Assembly (NCBI GenBank): GCA_944390675.1
Contig: CALXQR010000005.1
Span: 1-64,000 of the forward strand
Source of the DNA: an uncultured Burkholderiaceae bacterium
GTDB taxonomy: Bacteria > Pseudomonadota > Gammaproteobacteria > Burkholderiales > Burkholderiaceae_F
Length of the DNA: 64,000 nucleotides
Direction of reading: 5' to 3'
Both the position numbers and the translations under genes were made by a program. Shown piece by piece: positions 54,670 to 64,000 of the stretch; within the stretch, counting starts at the first letter, position 1, and the number at the start of each line of letters is the position of its first letter. The notes beneath the pieces are model-generated. The model did not search any database. It was not told where the DNA came from and was given only the letters and a program-made list of their open reading frames with translations.

Positions 54670-57393
54670 ATGTCTGATAACGAAGATATTAAGAATAGCA
54701 ACGAGAATATGACTGCAGAGGCATCGGCCGATTCCAGTGCTCCTGGTTCGATGCTCAATATTGCTCAGGAATTACTGCCTGTATCGCTTGAAACGGAAAT
54801 GAAGCGCGCCTACCTCGATTATGCGATGAGCGTGATCGTCGGCCGCGCCTTGCCTGATGTGCGTGACGGCTTAAAGCCCGTGCATCGCCGCGTGCTTTAC
54901 GCCATGGAGCAATTGGGTAACACCTACTCCAGACCGACGAAGAAGTCCGCCCGTGTGGTCGGTGACGTGATCGGTAAATATCACCCCCACGGTGATATCG
55001 CCGCCTACGATACGATCGTTCGTATGGCTCAGCCTTTCTCGCTTCGTTATCCGCTGATTTTCGGTCAAGGCAACTTCGGCAGCTTGGACGGGGACGCCGC
55101 TGCTGCTATGCGTTACACCGAAGTGAAGCTTCAGAAGTTAGCCGGTGAAATGCTTGCCGATATCCGCAAGGACACGGTTGATTTCATTCCGAACTACGAC
55201 AACACGGAAAAAGAACCGACAGTGTTGCCGACCCGTTTGCCGCATTTGCTCATTAACGGCAGCGCGGGTATTGCCGTTGGCATGGCAACCAATATTCCGC
55301 CTCACAACCTTCGTGAGACGATTGACGCTTGCGTGCATCTTCTCAATCACCCGGAAGCCACCGTTGACGATTTGATCAAATATGTGCCCGCTCCGGACTT
55401 TCCCACCGGCGGCACGATTTTCGGCTTAAAGGGTGTTATTGAAGGTTACCGTACCGGCCGCGGCCGTGTGCTGATGCGCGCCAAGACCCACTATGAAGAA
55501 TTCGACCACGGTCGCCGCACGCGCATTGTTGTTGATGAGATTCCCTATCAGGTCAATAAGCGTGTTTTGGTTGAAAGCATTGCGCACCTGATTAACGAAA
55601 AGAAGATTGAAGGCATCTCGGATTTGCGAGACGAAACCGATAAGGACGGTGTGCGTGTCGTGATCGATTTGAAGGCTGGTGTTGTGGCCGATGTGGTGCT
55701 CAACAATCTTTATAAGCTCACGCAGCTGCAGGATTCTTTCGGCATCAACATGGTTGCCTTGGTTGACGGTCAGCCGCAACTTCTTAATCTCAAGCAAATC
55801 ATTGAAGCGTTCTTGATGCATCGCCGCGAAGTGGTGACGCGCCGCTGCTTGTTTGATTTGAAAGAAAACCGCGCGCGCGGTCATGTGCTCGAAGGTTTGG
55901 CTGTGGCGCTTGCCAATATTGATGACTTCCTTGCCATCATTCGTTCCGCGCCCACGCCTGATGTGGCAAAGGCCGGTTTGATGGGCCGCGGTTGGAATTC
56001 CGCATTGGTGGGCGAACTTTTGAATCGCGCCGGCGAGCACAAAAATGATTACCGTCCCGAGGGACTTGATCCGGCCTATGGGCGACGCGAAGACGGTCTT
56101 TATTATCTGAGCGAAGTTCAGGCTGACAACATTTTGCAGATGCGTCTGCAACGTTTGACCGGTTTGGAACAAGACAAGATCATTCAGGAATACCGCAATG
56201 TGGTCGATGTCATCGCTGACCTCCTGGATATTTTGGACAAACCCGATCGTGTGCGTCAGATCATTGAAGACGATTTAATTGAAATTAAGAATGAGTATGG
56301 CGATGATCGCCGCTCTGAAATTGATCCGACCGGTGACCCCAACTTCAATCCGCGCGATTTGATTCCGCGCCGCGAAATGGTGGTGACGATGACTCGCGAC
56401 GGCTACATCAAGGCTCAGCAGTTGTCTGACTATCAGGCGCAGCGTCGCGGCGGTCAGGGCAAGAAGGCCGCGACCATGAAAGAAGGCGATATGATCGAAC
56501 AGCTCTTTATTGCCAACTCTCACGATCGAATTTTGTGCTTCTCTGACTTTGGCCGCATGTATTGCCTGGATGTCTACGCGCTGCCTGAAGGCTCCCGCAC
56601 CTCTAAAGGCCGCCCGATCATCAACTCTGTTCCCCTTGCTGAAGGCGAACGCATTACGGTGGTGCTGCCGATTGAAGATTTCGACGACAAGCACTACGTG
56701 TTTATGGCAACGGCCAACGGCGTGGTGAAAAAGACGCGTCTGAAAGATTTTGCCAATGTCCGTCGCTCCGGTATTAATGCAGCGGGGCTCGATGAGAGCG
56801 ATCACTTGATCGGAGTCGCCATTACCGATGGCGAACACGATGTGATGCTTTTCTCGGATGCGGGCAAGGCCGTGCGCTTTAGCGAATCCGATGTCCGCCC
56901 GATGGGGCGTGGCGCACGCGGTGTGCGCGGCATGGCGCTTGAAAGCGGTCAGAAGGTTATTGCGCTTCTTGTGGCCGACAGCGAAGAGCAGACGGTGCTG
57001 ACCGCCACGGAAAATGGTTACGGTAAGCGTACCGTGGTGAGCGAATACACGCGCCACGGTCGCGGCACTAAGGGCATGATCGCTATCCAAACGAGCGATC
57101 GCAACGGCAAGGTGGTTGCGGCGACTTTGGTCGATGACGGCGACGAGGTGATGCTGCTCACGCAAAAGGGCAAGATTGTCCGCACGCCAGTTGCCGATAT
57201 TTCTGTGTTGAAGCGCGCCACGCAGGGCGTTACCTTGATTTCTCTTAAGGACGATTCATTGGTTGCTGTGCAGCGCATCGCAGAAAAAGACGTGGAAGAA
57301 GAGGAACGTGAAAAGGCTGAGGAGCAGGCCGAACAAGCCAAGCAGCAGGCAGAAGCTTCTCCGAGCGATTCACAACAACCGCAAGAACAATAA
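54670..57393 (+). CDS. gyrA: DNA gyrase subunit A
   Basis: A 907-residue type II topoisomerase subunit. The breakage-reunion domain carries catalytic Tyr149 in [12 protein letters not shown]; the C-terminal pinwheel has GyrA box QRRGGQG at 591 and an acidic Gln/Glu-rich tail. The N-terminus has about 27 extra residues relative to E. coli. The quinolone-resistance region reads [19 protein letters not shown]: isoleucine 110 (codon ATC at 54997-54999) stands where E. coli has Ser83, and Asp114 is retained. Ile here is known to lower quinolone susceptibility in other genera. Confidence 0.97.
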   Translation: MSDNEDIKNSNENMTAEASADSSAPGSMLNIAQELLPVSLETEMKRAYLDYAMSVIVGRALPDVRDGLKPVHRRVLYAMEQLGNTYSRPTKKSARVVGDVIGKYHPHGDIAAYDTIVRMAQPFSLRYPLIFGQGNFGSLDGDAAAAMRYTEVKLQKLAGEMLADIRKDTVDFIPNYDNTEKEPTVLPTRLPHLLINGSAGIAVGMATNIPPHNLRETIDACVHLLNHPEATVDDLIKYVPAPDFPTGGTIFGLKGVIEGYRTGRGRVLMRAKTHYEEFDHGRRTRIVVDEIPYQVNKRVLVESIAHLINEKKIEGISDLRDETDKDGVRVVIDLKAGVVADVVLNNLYKLTQLQDSFGINMVALVDGQPQLLNLKQIIEAFLMHRREVVTRRCLFDLKENRARGHVLEGLAVALANIDDFLAIIRSAPTPDVAKAGLMGRGWNSALVGELLNRAGEHKNDYRPEGLDPAYGRREDGLYYLSEVQADNILQMRLQRLTGLEQDKIIQEYRNVVDVIADLLDILDKPDRVRQIIEDDLIEIKNEYGDDRRSEIDPTGDPNFNPRDLIPRREMVVTMTRDGYIKAQQLSDYQAQRRGGQGKKAATMKEGDMIEQLFIANSHDRILCFSDFGRMYCLDVYALPEGSRTSKGRPIINSVPLAEGERITVVLPIEDFDDKHYVFMATANGVVKKTRLKDFANVRRSGINAAGLDESDHLIGVAITDGEHDVMLFSDAGKAVRFSESDVRPMGRGARGVRGMALESGQKVIALLVADSEEQTVLTATENGYGKRTVVSEYTRHGRGTKGMIAIQTSDRNGKVVAATLVDDGDEVMLLTQKGKIVRTPVADISVLKRATQGVTLISLKDDSLVAVQRIAEKDVEEEEREKAEEQAEQAKQQAEASPSDSQQPQEQ

Positions 57394-57405
57394 AGTAATT
57401 TAAGA

Positions 57406-57430
57406 GGGTTTCCGCTTTTGACGGAAACCC
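57406..57430 (+). terminator. Terminator after gyrA
   Basis: A 9-bp perfect stem, GGGTTTCCG (57406-57414) with CGGAAACCC (57422-57430), followed by CATTTTTTC. Confidence 0.9.
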
Positions 57431-57446
57431 CATTTTTTCATTAAAT

Positions 57447-58103
57447 ATGATTCCGGTAATTACGATTGACGGCCCGACGGCTTCCGGTAAGGGAACCGTT
57501 GCAGCGCGTGTAGCTCAAAAATTAGGCTTTCATTATCTCGATAGCGGTGCGCTTTATCGTCTCTGCGCCTATAAGGCCCTGAAAGAGGAAATCGATTTAG
57601 CCGATGAGGCGCATTTGGCCAAAACTGCCCAGGCGCTCTCGCCTGTGTTTGAAGGCGGCAAGATTTTCCTGGACGAAGAAGATGTTACCGATAAAATCCG
57701 CGCCGAAGCAGTGGGGGTGGCTGCGAGCAAGGTGGCAGCTTTGCCCCGAGTTCGTGAGGCGCTGCTTGATGTGCAAAAACGCTCTCGGCGTCTGCCGGGG
57801 CTTGTGGCTGACGGCCGTGACATGGGCAGTGTGATTTTCCCGGATGCGCCCTTAAAAGTTTTTTTAACGGCAAGCGCTCAGGCTCGTGCGCAAAGACGCT
57901 TTAATCAGTTGAAAGAAAAAGGAATTGTTGCTAATATCGACACCCTTACCCGGGATCTTGAGGAGCGGGATCGGCGTGACATGCAGCGCGCCGTGAGCCC
58001 TCTTGCGCCCGCGAAAGATGCCAAGATTCTTGATTCGTCAAATTTGACGATCGAAGAAACGGTGGGACAAGTACTTCAGTGGTACGAGGCTCTCGCCGAC
58101 TAG
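57447..58103 (+). CDS. cmk: Cytidylate kinase
   Basis: A 218-residue NMP kinase that phosphorylates CMP and dCMP. The P-loop [20 protein letters not shown], the DSGALYR substrate motif, [15 protein letters not shown] and the [13 protein letters not shown] lid are all present. Start ATG at 57447 lacks a strong ribosome binding site. The gyrA-serC-pheA-aroA-cmk-rpsA order of many betaproteobacteria is shortened here, with cmk coming directly after gyrA. Confidence 0.95.
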   Translation: MIPVITIDGPTASGKGTVAARVAQKLGFHYLDSGALYRLCAYKALKEEIDLADEAHLAKTAQALSPVFEGGKIFLDEEDVTDKIRAEAVGVAASKVAALPRVREALLDVQKRSRRLPGLVADGRDMGSVIFPDAPLKVFLTASAQARAQRRFNQLKEKGIVANIDTLTRDLEERDRRDMQRAVSPLAPAKDAKILDSSNLTIEETVGQVLQWYEALAD

Positions 58104-58118
58104 ATCCTTCGGGATCGC

Positions 58119-58154
58119 ACCGGCAAACCGGCAATGGGGCCGGCCCGGTTTTTT
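58119..58154 (+). terminator. GC-rich hairpins between cmk and rpsA
   Basis: ACCGG (58119-58123) can pair with CCGGT (58145-58149), with a nested CCGG/CCGG pair, followed by TTTTTT: terminator-like. CACCGG (58118-58123) can also pair with CCGGTG at 58158-58163, an alternative fold. A small GATCC-TTCG-GGATC hairpin precedes it at 58103-58116. It may attenuate read-through into rpsA. Confidence 0.55.
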
Positions 58155-58206
58155 AACCCGGTGTTTAGGCCGATACGGCAAAAACACTGATATTTATATT
58201 TAACTC

Positions 58207-59901
58207 ATGTCTGAAAATATTAATCAACCCGAGTCTTTTGCTCAGCTTTTTGAAGAAAGCTTAGCTCGTCAAGAAATGCGCCAAGGCGAAGTCATCACGG
58301 CTGAAGTGGTGCGCGTGGACTACAACTTTGTGGTCGTCAACGCCGGCTTGAAGTCCGAAGCCTATGTGCCCATCGAAGAGTTCAAGGACGATCGCGGTGA
58401 AGTGACCGTGAAGCCGGGTGACTTCGTGGCTGTGGCGATTGAACAAGTCGAAAACGGCTACGGTGATACGATTTTGTCTCGCGACAAGGCCAAGCGTCTT
58501 GCCGCTTGGATGAACCTTGAAAAGGCCCTCGAATCCGGCGAACTCGTTACCGGTACGATCACGGGCAAGGTCAAGGGCGGTCTCACGGTGATGACCAACG
58601 GCATCCGCGCTTTCTTGCCGGGCTCTTTGGTTGACACCCGTCCTGTTAAGGACACCACGCCCTACGAAGGCAAGACCATGGAATTCAAGGTCATCAAGCT
58701 CGACCGCAAGCGCAACAACGTTGTTGTTTCCCGCCGTGCCGTGGTTGAAGCCAGTATGGGCGAAGAACGCGCCAAACTCATGGAAACCTTGAAGGAAGGC
58801 GCCATCGTCAAGGGTATCGTTAAGAACATCACCGACTACGGTGCGTTCGTTGATTTGGGCGGCATCGACGGCTTGCTCCACATCACCGACCTCGCCTGGC
58901 GTCGTGTTCGCCATCCGAGCGAAGTGGTTCAAGTCGGTCAAGAGCTCGAAGCCAAGGTTCTCAAGTTCGATCAAGAAAAGAACCGTGTTTCTTTGGGCTT
59001 GAAGCAATTGGGCGAAGATCCGTGGATCGGTATCGCTCGCCGCTATCCGAAGGGCACGCGCCTGTTCGGTAAGATCACTAACATCACCGACTACGGTGCC
59101 TTCGTTGAAATCGAAGCCGGCATCGAAGGTTTGGTGCACGTCTCCGAAATGGACTGGACCAACAAGAACGTTGATCCGAAGAAGGTTGTCCAATTGGGTG
59201 ACGATGTTGAAGTGATGGTTCTCGAAATCGACGAAGAACGTCGCCGCATCTCTTTGGGCATGAAGCAATGCAAACCCAATCCTTGGGAAGAATTTGCTCA
59301 AAGCCACAAGAAGGGTGACAAGGTTACCGGTCAAATCAAGTCGATCACCGATTTCGGTGTCTTCATTGGTTTGACGGGCGGTATCGACGGTTTGGTTCAC
59401 CTCTCCGACCTGTCCTGGACGGAAGCCGGTGAAGAAGCCGTTCGCAAGTACAAGAAGGGTGACGAAGTTCAAGCTGTCGTGCTCGGTATCGACACCGAAC
59501 GCGAACGCATCAGCTTGGGCGTGAAGCAATTGAGCGGTGATCCGTTCAGCAACTTCACGAGCACCCATGAAAAGGGTTCTGTCGTGACCGGTACGGTCAA
59601 GAGCGTTGACGCCAAGGGCGCCGTGATTGACTTGGGCGACGAAACCGAAGGTTACTTGCGTGCCTCTGAAATCTCCTCCGAACGCGTTGAAGACGCTACG
59701 ACGCAATTGAAGGAAGGTGACAGCGTTACCGCGCAAATCATCAGCATCGACCGTAAGAACCGCAGCATTCAATTGTCTATCAAGGCAAAGGATGCCAGCG
59801 AAGCTCGTCAAGCCTTGGATCGCATGAACCAAGACGCTCAGGGCGCTGCCGGTACGACTAACTTGGGTGCCTTGTTGAAGGCAAAGCTCGAACAAAAGTA
59901 A
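58207..59901 (+). CDS. rpsA: 30S ribosomal protein S1
   Basis: A 564-residue mRNA-binding ribosomal protein with six S1 (OB-fold) domains at about 20-90, 105-175, 190-265, 275-350, 365-440 and 450-525. Repeats are easily seen: [40 protein letters not shown] and [20 protein letters not shown]. It lets the small subunit bind structured mRNAs. Codon use is strongly biased, as for highly expressed genes. ihfB follows after ten bases, the conserved rpsA-ihfB pair. Confidence 0.97.
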   Translation: MSENINQPESFAQLFEESLARQEMRQGEVITAEVVRVDYNFVVVNAGLKSEAYVPIEEFKDDRGEVTVKPGDFVAVAIEQVENGYGDTILSRDKAKRLAAWMNLEKALESGELVTGTITGKVKGGLTVMTNGIRAFLPGSLVDTRPVKDTTPYEGKTMEFKVIKLDRKRNNVVVSRRAVVEASMGEERAKLMETLKEGAIVKGIVKNITDYGAFVDLGGIDGLLHITDLAWRRVRHPSEVVQVGQELEAKVLKFDQEKNRVSLGLKQLGEDPWIGIARRYPKGTRLFGKITNITDYGAFVEIEAGIEGLVHVSEMDWTNKNVDPKKVVQLGDDVEVMVLEIDEERRRISLGMKQCKPNPWEEFAQSHKKGDKVTGQIKSITDFGVFIGLTGGIDGLVHLSDLSWTEAGEEAVRKYKKGDEVQAVVLGIDTERERISLGVKQLSGDPFSNFTSTHEKGSVVTGTVKSVDAKGAVIDLGDETEGYLRASEISSERVEDATTQLKEGDSVTAQIISIDRKNRSIQLSIKAKDASEARQALDRMNQDAQGAAGTTNLGALLKAKLEQK

Positions 59902-59911
59902 TCGGAGAAGC

Positions 59912-60217
59912 ATGGTGGACGCCATGACGAAATCCGAGCTGATTGAACGGCTCGCTAATAAGAACGCGCGATTGGCTGCGCGTGATGTTGACGAATCCGT
60001 GAAGGCGGTTCTTGATGCAATGACGTTGGCTATGGCCACCGGCAGTCGCATTGAGATCCGCGGGTTCGGCAGTTTTTGCCTCAACTACCGCCCCGAGCGC
60101 TTGGGACGCAATCCCAAGAGCGGCGAGAGCGTGGTGGTGCCGGCAAAATATGTGCCGCACTTTAAAGCGGGCAAAGAGATGCGTCTTCGAGTGGACGGCT
60201 CCGCGCAAGAAGCTTAG
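59912..60217 (+). CDS. ihfB: Integration host factor subunit beta
   Basis: A ~100-residue partner of IhfA (13159). [20 protein letters not shown], the [14 protein letters not shown] turn and the [14 protein letters not shown] arm with its intercalating Pro are typical. Two starts are possible: ATG 59912 with GGAG only four bases upstream, and ATG 59924, which gives the standard MTKSEL N-terminus with a GGTGG before it. A cysteine sits in the FCLNYR strand. Confidence 0.95.
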   Translation: MVDAMTKSELIERLANKNARLAARDVDESVKAVLDAMTLAMATGSRIEIRGFGSFCLNYRPERLGRNPKSGESVVVPAKYVPHFKAGKEMRLRVDGSAQEA

Positions 60218-60246
60218 TCGTTTCTCAACGTCAACCTAAGTTCAGT

Positions 60247-60278
60247 AAGGGGATTTCGGTGAAAACCGAAGTCCCCTT
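60247..60278 (+). terminator. Terminator after ihfB
   Basis: A 14-bp stem with one mismatch, 60247-60260 with 60265-60278, closed by a GAAA tetraloop and followed by TTTT. Confidence 0.92.
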
Positions 60279-60388
60279 TTCCATAAGTGTTAAATCACGA
60301 CTTTTTCCTAAGCGAAGGTACTTAGATATCCTCAACAACTAGGCGAATCACTCTAGAAAGCCCGTCAAACAAGGCAGTAACCGTTACA

Positions 60389-60394
60389 TATAAT
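60389..60394 (+). promoter_or_regulatory. -10 box of the transporter/amidohydrolase operon
   Basis: A perfect TATAAT lies 61 bases before the transporter ATG. The -35 region is weak, which suggests an activator. The surrounding 60280-60455 stretch holds no gene. Confidence 0.5.
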
Positions 60395-60455
60395 GACTCA
60401 ATAGTGTCCTCAAACAGACGCTATAGAACCATTAAGATCGAAGAAAGAGTCAATT

Positions 60456-61643
60456 ATGTATAACTTTTTAGCTGCATTTGTGATCTGCGGTTTCATCATC
60501 ATCATCGGTGAACTGATCTCAACATGGACCAAAGCTTGGGTCCCCTCGGTGTTTGTGTCGGCCTGTATTTTGTTGGTCGGCTACTGGACGGTCATTCCTT
60601 ATGACTTGGTGAAAGATTCTTACCTGACGCCATTTGGCGCCACCTTAGCTATTTACCTCTTGATTGTTCACATGGGCACGGTGATCAGTCTGAAAACGCT
60701 CATTGAGCAATGGAAGACGGTGGTCATGTGTCTTGCGGGGTTGGCGGGGATGTGTCTTTTTGCCCTCTTGATTTGCCCCTTGATGATGGACTGGGCCTAT
60801 GTGGTAGCGGGTCTTCCGCCTCTGACGGGCGGCATCGTTGCCGCAACCATCATGCAGCAAGCCGCAACTGAACACGGTTTAACCTCTGCGGCTGTCTTTG
60901 CCATTACGATGTACTGCGTGCAGGGTTTCGCTGGTTACCCCTTGACGGCTATCTTCATGAAGGCCGAAGGCGCGAAACTTTTGAAGGAATTCCGCTCCGG
61001 CGAACGTGTCTCCAAAGAGGAGCTCTCGGCCATTAAAGATGTGACCTCATTGCCCTCTCGCGAACGTCGCGGTCCTTTGGCTTTGCCGGACTCCTTAAAT
61101 AGCCCGATTGTGATGCTTACCAAGATCGGTATCGTGGCGTGGCTTTCCATGATGGTGGGTGGCTTCACCGGCATCAGCGGCGCTGTTTGGGCTTTGGTTT
61201 TCGGTGTTGTTTTCTGCTCGTTGGGTTTCTTGGAAACCGATATTCTGCACCGCTGCAATTCCTTCAACATCTTGATGTTTGCTTTGACGATGTTCGTCTT
61301 CGAAGGTTTGAAGGACTGCACACCTGAAATGCTCACCTCGATTTTTATGCCGATGGTCGGTTTGATTGTGGTTGGTGTGGCCGGCATGGCGCTTTTTGCC
61401 TGGGTTGCTGCGAAAGTCATGAAGCTTTCCTTCCCGTTGAGCTTCTGCAATTGCTTGACGGCTTTGTACGGTTTCCCGTTTAACGCCATTATCACGGAAG
61501 CGACCTGTAAGGCGATGGCTGAAACGCCCGAAGAACAAGAATTCCTGATGGGCAAGATGTTCCCCTCGATGATCATCGGCGGTTTTGTCACGGTGACAAT
61601 CACCTCGGTGATTTTGGCAGGCTTCTTCGTGAATCTGTTTTAA
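60456..61643 (+). CDS. Uncharacterised multi-pass membrane transporter
   Basis: A 395-residue inner-membrane protein with about ten hydrophobic segments. It begins MYNFLAAFVICGFIIIIGEL. A central cytoplasmic loop (about 165-215, RSGERVSKEELSAIKD) separates two halves, a layout seen in ion-coupled carboxylate or glutamate-type symporters. Gly/Pro-rich GLPPLTGGIVAATIMQQAA and a matching segment in the second half (NCLTALYGFPFNAIITEA) could be paired re-entrant loops. The family could not be named with confidence. It is followed after 56 bases by an M20 amidohydrolase, so import of an N-acylated amino acid or small peptide is a reasonable guess. Confidence 0.7.
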   Translation: MYNFLAAFVICGFIIIIGELISTWTKAWVPSVFVSACILLVGYWTVIPYDLVKDSYLTPFGATLAIYLLIVHMGTVISLKTLIEQWKTVVMCLAGLAGMCLFALLICPLMMDWAYVVAGLPPLTGGIVAATIMQQAATEHGLTSAAVFAITMYCVQGFAGYPLTAIFMKAEGAKLLKEFRSGERVSKEELSAIKDVTSLPSRERRGPLALPDSLNSPIVMLTKIGIVAWLSMMVGGFTGISGAVWALVFGVVFCSLGFLETDILHRCNSFNILMFALTMFVFEGLKDCTPEMLTSIFMPMVGLIVVGVAGMALFAWVAAKVMKLSFPLSFCNCLTALYGFPFNAIITEATCKAMAETPEEQEFLMGKMFPSMIIGGFVTVTITSVILAGFFVNLF

Positions 61644-61699
61644 TTTTTGACCGATCTGGGCCCTGCGTTGCCCAGATCGCTTTTGAAAGGACGTAAAAA

Positions 61700-62866
61700 A
61701 TGAATATTCAGGCACTGGGTCAAAAGTACCACGACTATCTGATCGAACAACGTCGTTGGTTTCATGCTTATCCGGAAGTTAGCGGCGAAGAATTTGAAAC
61801 CGCTAAGCGCATTCGCGAAGAGTTGGATAAGCACGGCATTGAGTGGCGCGAGTGCGGCATGAAGACCGGCACGCTTGCGACGATTAAAGGCGGCAAACCC
61901 GGAAAGACAATTTTGCTTCGCGGCGACATTGACGCGTTGACCGTCAATGAAGAAACTGGATATGAATTTGCAAGTAAAAATCCTGGCGTGATGCACGCCT
62001 GCGGTCACGATTGCCATATTTCCATGCTTTTGACGGCAGCCGTAATGCTCAATGAAATTAAAGATGAGCTCTGCGGCACAGTGGTTTGTGCGTTCCAGCC
62101 CGCTGAAGAAATCGGCAAGGGCGCTTGCTCCATGATTGAAGAAGGAGCGCTTGACGGCGTGGATGCAGCCTTTGGCATGCATGTTTGGTCCGATATGCCG
62201 ACCGGAAAGATTTCTGTGCGCGAAGGCGCGGCGATGGCTTCTGGCGACCGTTTCGAAGTCAATATCGAAGGTAAGGGCGGTCACGGTGCGACGCCTCATC
62301 TTTGCGCCGACGCCATTGTGATGAGCGCGGCTATTGTTCAGAACCTTCAAACGGTGGTGAGCCGCGAAATTTCTCCGATTGAAACGGCTGTGTTGACCGT
62401 TGGCACAATCGAAGGCGGCACGCGTTGGAATGTGGTTTCGGGCTCTGCGAAACTCACCGGTACAACGCGTTGCTTCAGTAACGAAGTTCGCGCTCAGTTC
62501 CCGGTGGCGATGAAGCGGGTGGTGGAAGAGACGGCGCGCGCCATGAGAGGCAAAGCGACCCTTACCTATGAAGAGTTGGTGCCGCCCACCATCAATGACG
62601 CCAAGTTGGCACGCGCTGTTCGCGCAAGCGCTCAAAAGGTGTTGGGTGACGATTACTTCTTTGATTACCCGATCACGATGGGCGGTGAAGACTTCGCGTA
62701 CTACCAACAAAAAGTTCCGGGCGTGATCGCGTTGTTAGGTGTCGGCAATCCCGAGTGCGACGCCGTGCACGCGCAGCACTCCGGCTGCTACAAGGTCGAT
62801 GAAAACGCTCTTATCTACGGTGCGATGACACATGTTCAAGTGGCCTACGATTTTCTCAATAACTGA
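61700..62866 (+). CDS. M20 family amidohydrolase (N-acyl-amino acid hydrolase type)
   Basis: A 388-residue cytoplasmic dinuclear metal hydrolase of the M20D branch (hippurate hydrolase, N-acetyl-amino acid deacylase, IAA-amino acid hydrolase). Metal ligands are seen in HACGHDCHISMLL, QPAEEIGKGA and GMHVWSDMPTG, and in MGGEDFAYYQQ near the C-terminus; the dimerisation insert (about 185-300) begins FEVNIEGKGGHGATPH. AAAGGA precedes the ATG. It probably acts on the substrate of the upstream transporter. Confidence 0.9.
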   Translation: MNIQALGQKYHDYLIEQRRWFHAYPEVSGEEFETAKRIREELDKHGIEWRECGMKTGTLATIKGGKPGKTILLRGDIDALTVNEETGYEFASKNPGVMHACGHDCHISMLLTAAVMLNEIKDELCGTVVCAFQPAEEIGKGACSMIEEGALDGVDAAFGMHVWSDMPTGKISVREGAAMASGDRFEVNIEGKGGHGATPHLCADAIVMSAAIVQNLQTVVSREISPIETAVLTVGTIEGGTRWNVVSGSAKLTGTTRCFSNEVRAQFPVAMKRVVEETARAMRGKATLTYEELVPPTINDAKLARAVRASAQKVLGDDYFFDYPITMGGEDFAYYQQKVPGVIALLGVGNPECDAVHAQHSGCYKVDENALIYGAMTHVQVAYDFLNN

Positions 62867-62899
62867 GAAAAACGCTGTCATCTGACCAGATAGGATCAA

Positions 62900-62925
62900 A
62901 AGCCTCGACCGAGTGGTCGAGGCTT
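62900..62925 (+). terminator. Hairpin terminator before proB
   Basis: An 11-bp perfect stem, AAGCCTCGACC (62900-62910) with GGTCGAGGCTT (62915-62925). The following T-run is weak (CGCATTCT). Confidence 0.75.
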
Positions 62926-62941
62926 CGCATTCTCTAATCCG

Positions 62942-62947
62942 TATAAT
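62942..62947 (+). promoter_or_regulatory. -10 box of proB
   Basis: A perfect TATAAT lies 30 bases before the proB ATG. No clear -35 box is seen in the preceding terminator arm. Confidence 0.5.
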
Positions 62948-62977
62948 GAAAAATTCCAATTCGATGGAATTTAGAAG

Positions 62978-64000
62978 ATGTTAGTGGATCGCAAAGATTT
63001 AAAAAACGCCAAACGCATTGTTGTGAAAGTCGGCAGCAGCACGATTACGCATGCCAACGGCAAGTGTGATTTTTCCCGCATTGATAAGCTTGCCCGCGAA
63101 TTGTCTGATTGGCAAAACCAGGGCAAAGAGATGATTTTGGTCACCTCAGGCGCTGTGGCGGTCGGTGTGGATCGTCTGGGTTTGCCGGGTAAACCGAAAA
63201 CCATCCCGGGTAAGCAGGCGGCTGCGGCGGTCGGTCAAGGCATTTTGATGCACACCTATGAAAAAATCTTTGCGGAATACGGTCAGGTTGTCGCTCAGGT
63301 GCTTTTGACGCGCATGGAGACGATTGACCGTCATCGCTACACCAACGCCCGCAACACGTTTATGGAATTACTCAGACAACGCGTGATTCCGATTGTCAAT
63401 GAAAATGACGTGGTGGCGCTCGACGAATTGAAGATCGGTGACAACGACAACATGAGCGCCTTGGTGGCAAGCATCGTGGATGCGGATTTAGTCATTATTC
63501 TGTCTGACGTTGACGGACTTTATACGGCTAACCCTCAAACACATCCGGATGCGAAACTTGTGAGCCGAGTTGAAGAGATTACGCCTGAAATCGAAGCAAG
63601 TGCGGGCGGTGCCGGTAGTTCTGTCGGCACGGGCGGCATGTCCACCAAAATCCAAGCGGCTAAAAATGCGACGACTTCGGGCATTAATTTGGTGATTGCA
63701 TCGGGCTCTGAAAAAGAAGCGATCAGTCGGATTCTGGAAGGTGAAGAAGTCGGAACACTTTTTGTTTCGAAGGAAAATCGCCTTCAGTTTAGAAAACGCT
63801 GGCTGGCTTTCGGCTCTCGCATTATGGGGCGTGTTATTGTTGACAGCGGCTGTGAACAAGCTATTAAGAAGGCAGGCGGCTGCAGTATTTTGCCGGTGGG
63901 TATCGCCGCTGTTGAGGGCGACTTTGAAGCGGGCAATACCGTGAGCGTTGTGACAGCTGGCGGCCGTGAAATTGCCAGAGGTTTGAGTCACTATTCGTCT
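62978..64000 (+). CDS. proB: Glutamate 5-kinase (partial, runs off the window)
   Basis: The first enzyme of proline synthesis, phosphorylating glutamate. The ATG at 62978 follows a weak GAAG ribosome binding site and opens MLVDRKDLKNAKRIVVKVGS. The amino-acid kinase domain shows VTSGAVAVGVDRLG, VNENDVVALDELKIGDNDN and LSDVDGLYTANP; GTGGMSTKIQAA is the nucleotide-site motif. From about residue 265 a PUA domain starts (RKRWLAFG). All 341 codons to the window edge are open; about 30 residues are missing compared with the family. Confidence 0.95.
   Translation, partial: MLVDRKDLKNAKRIVVKVGSSTITHANGKCDFSRIDKLARELSDWQNQGKEMILVTSGAVAVGVDRLGLPGKPKTIPGKQAAAAVGQGILMHTYEKIFAEYGQVVAQVLLTRMETIDRHRYTNARNTFMELLRQRVIPIVNENDVVALDELKIGDNDNMSALVASIVDADLVIILSDVDGLYTANPQTHPDAKLVSRVEEITPEIEASAGGAGSSVGTGGMSTKIQAAKNATTSGINLVIASGSEKEAISRILEGEEVGTLFVSKENRLQFRKRWLAFGSRIMGRVIVDSGCEQAIKKAGGCSILPVGIAAVEGDFEAGNTVSVVTAGGREIARGLSHYSS

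Noticed and set aside
58261..60084. Long minus-strand open frame (607 codons) opposite rpsA and ihfB
   Set aside because: It is an antisense shadow caused by strongly biased codon use in rpsA. Its product has no recognisable domains and no ribosome binding site, and it crosses two well-supported genes.

Overview
The window is from a betaproteobacterial chromosome, most likely a gut-type Sutterellaceae (Parasutterella/Sutterella-like) member of the Burkholderiales. This is inferred from the pheS-pheT-ihfA-merR-tRNA-Pro order, dusB-fis-purH, gyrA-cmk-rpsA-ihfB, tolB-pal-cpoB, and three tandem trimeric porins of the betaproteobacterial type. Nearly everything from 5.77 kb to the end is ordinary housekeeping DNA of mid GC content. 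No rRNA, insertion sequence, CRISPR array or complete prophage is visible.

Region 1 (1-5.76 kb) is accessory and visibly AT-richer. It holds a 1206-codon chimeric reading frame: the N-terminal ~780 residues look like a secreted autotransporter passenger with an extended signal peptide, and the rest is the C-terminal target-recognition part of a type ISP restriction-modification enzyme. Convergent to it is a DUF262/DUF1524 (GmrSD-type) type IV restriction protein. This looks like a decayed or rearranged defence island.

Region 2 (5.77-9.3 kb): a MATE exporter and two tandem double-domain universal stress proteins. Region 3 (9.5-14.6 kb): pheST, ihfA, a MerR regulator with an unusually long tail, and tRNA-Pro(GGG). 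Region 4 (14.6-17.8 kb, minus strand): a beta-propeller-like protein, rph, rdgB and hemW. Region 5 (18-22.4 kb): three tandem porins. The first has a TTGACA box followed by an eight-G run, the architecture of a phase-variable promoter.

Region 6 (22.5-32.7 kb): miaB-phoH-ybeY, corC-lnt, glyQS, plsC and a YgjP-like metallopeptidase. Region 7 (32.7-39.1 kb): rsmA, surA and lptD on the minus strand, divergent from amgK-murU (peptidoglycan recycling). Region 8 (39.2-48.3 kb): dusB-fis-purH, tolB-pal-cpoB, a malic enzyme, scpA and a TerC protein. Region 9 (48.3-54.5 kb, minus strand): fadD, hemG, a metallo-beta-lactamase-fold protein with gph, an OmpA-family protein and an MtaD-type deaminase. Region 10 (54.7-64 kb): gyrA, cmk, rpsA, ihfB, an uncharacterised membrane transporter paired with an M20 amidohydrolase, and the 5' part of proB cut by the window edge.

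The points most worth following up are the autotransporter/type ISP fusion, the poly-G porin promoter, and isoleucine at the GyrA position equivalent to E. coli Ser83, a known quinolone-resistance substitution. No complete new multi-gene system was identified.
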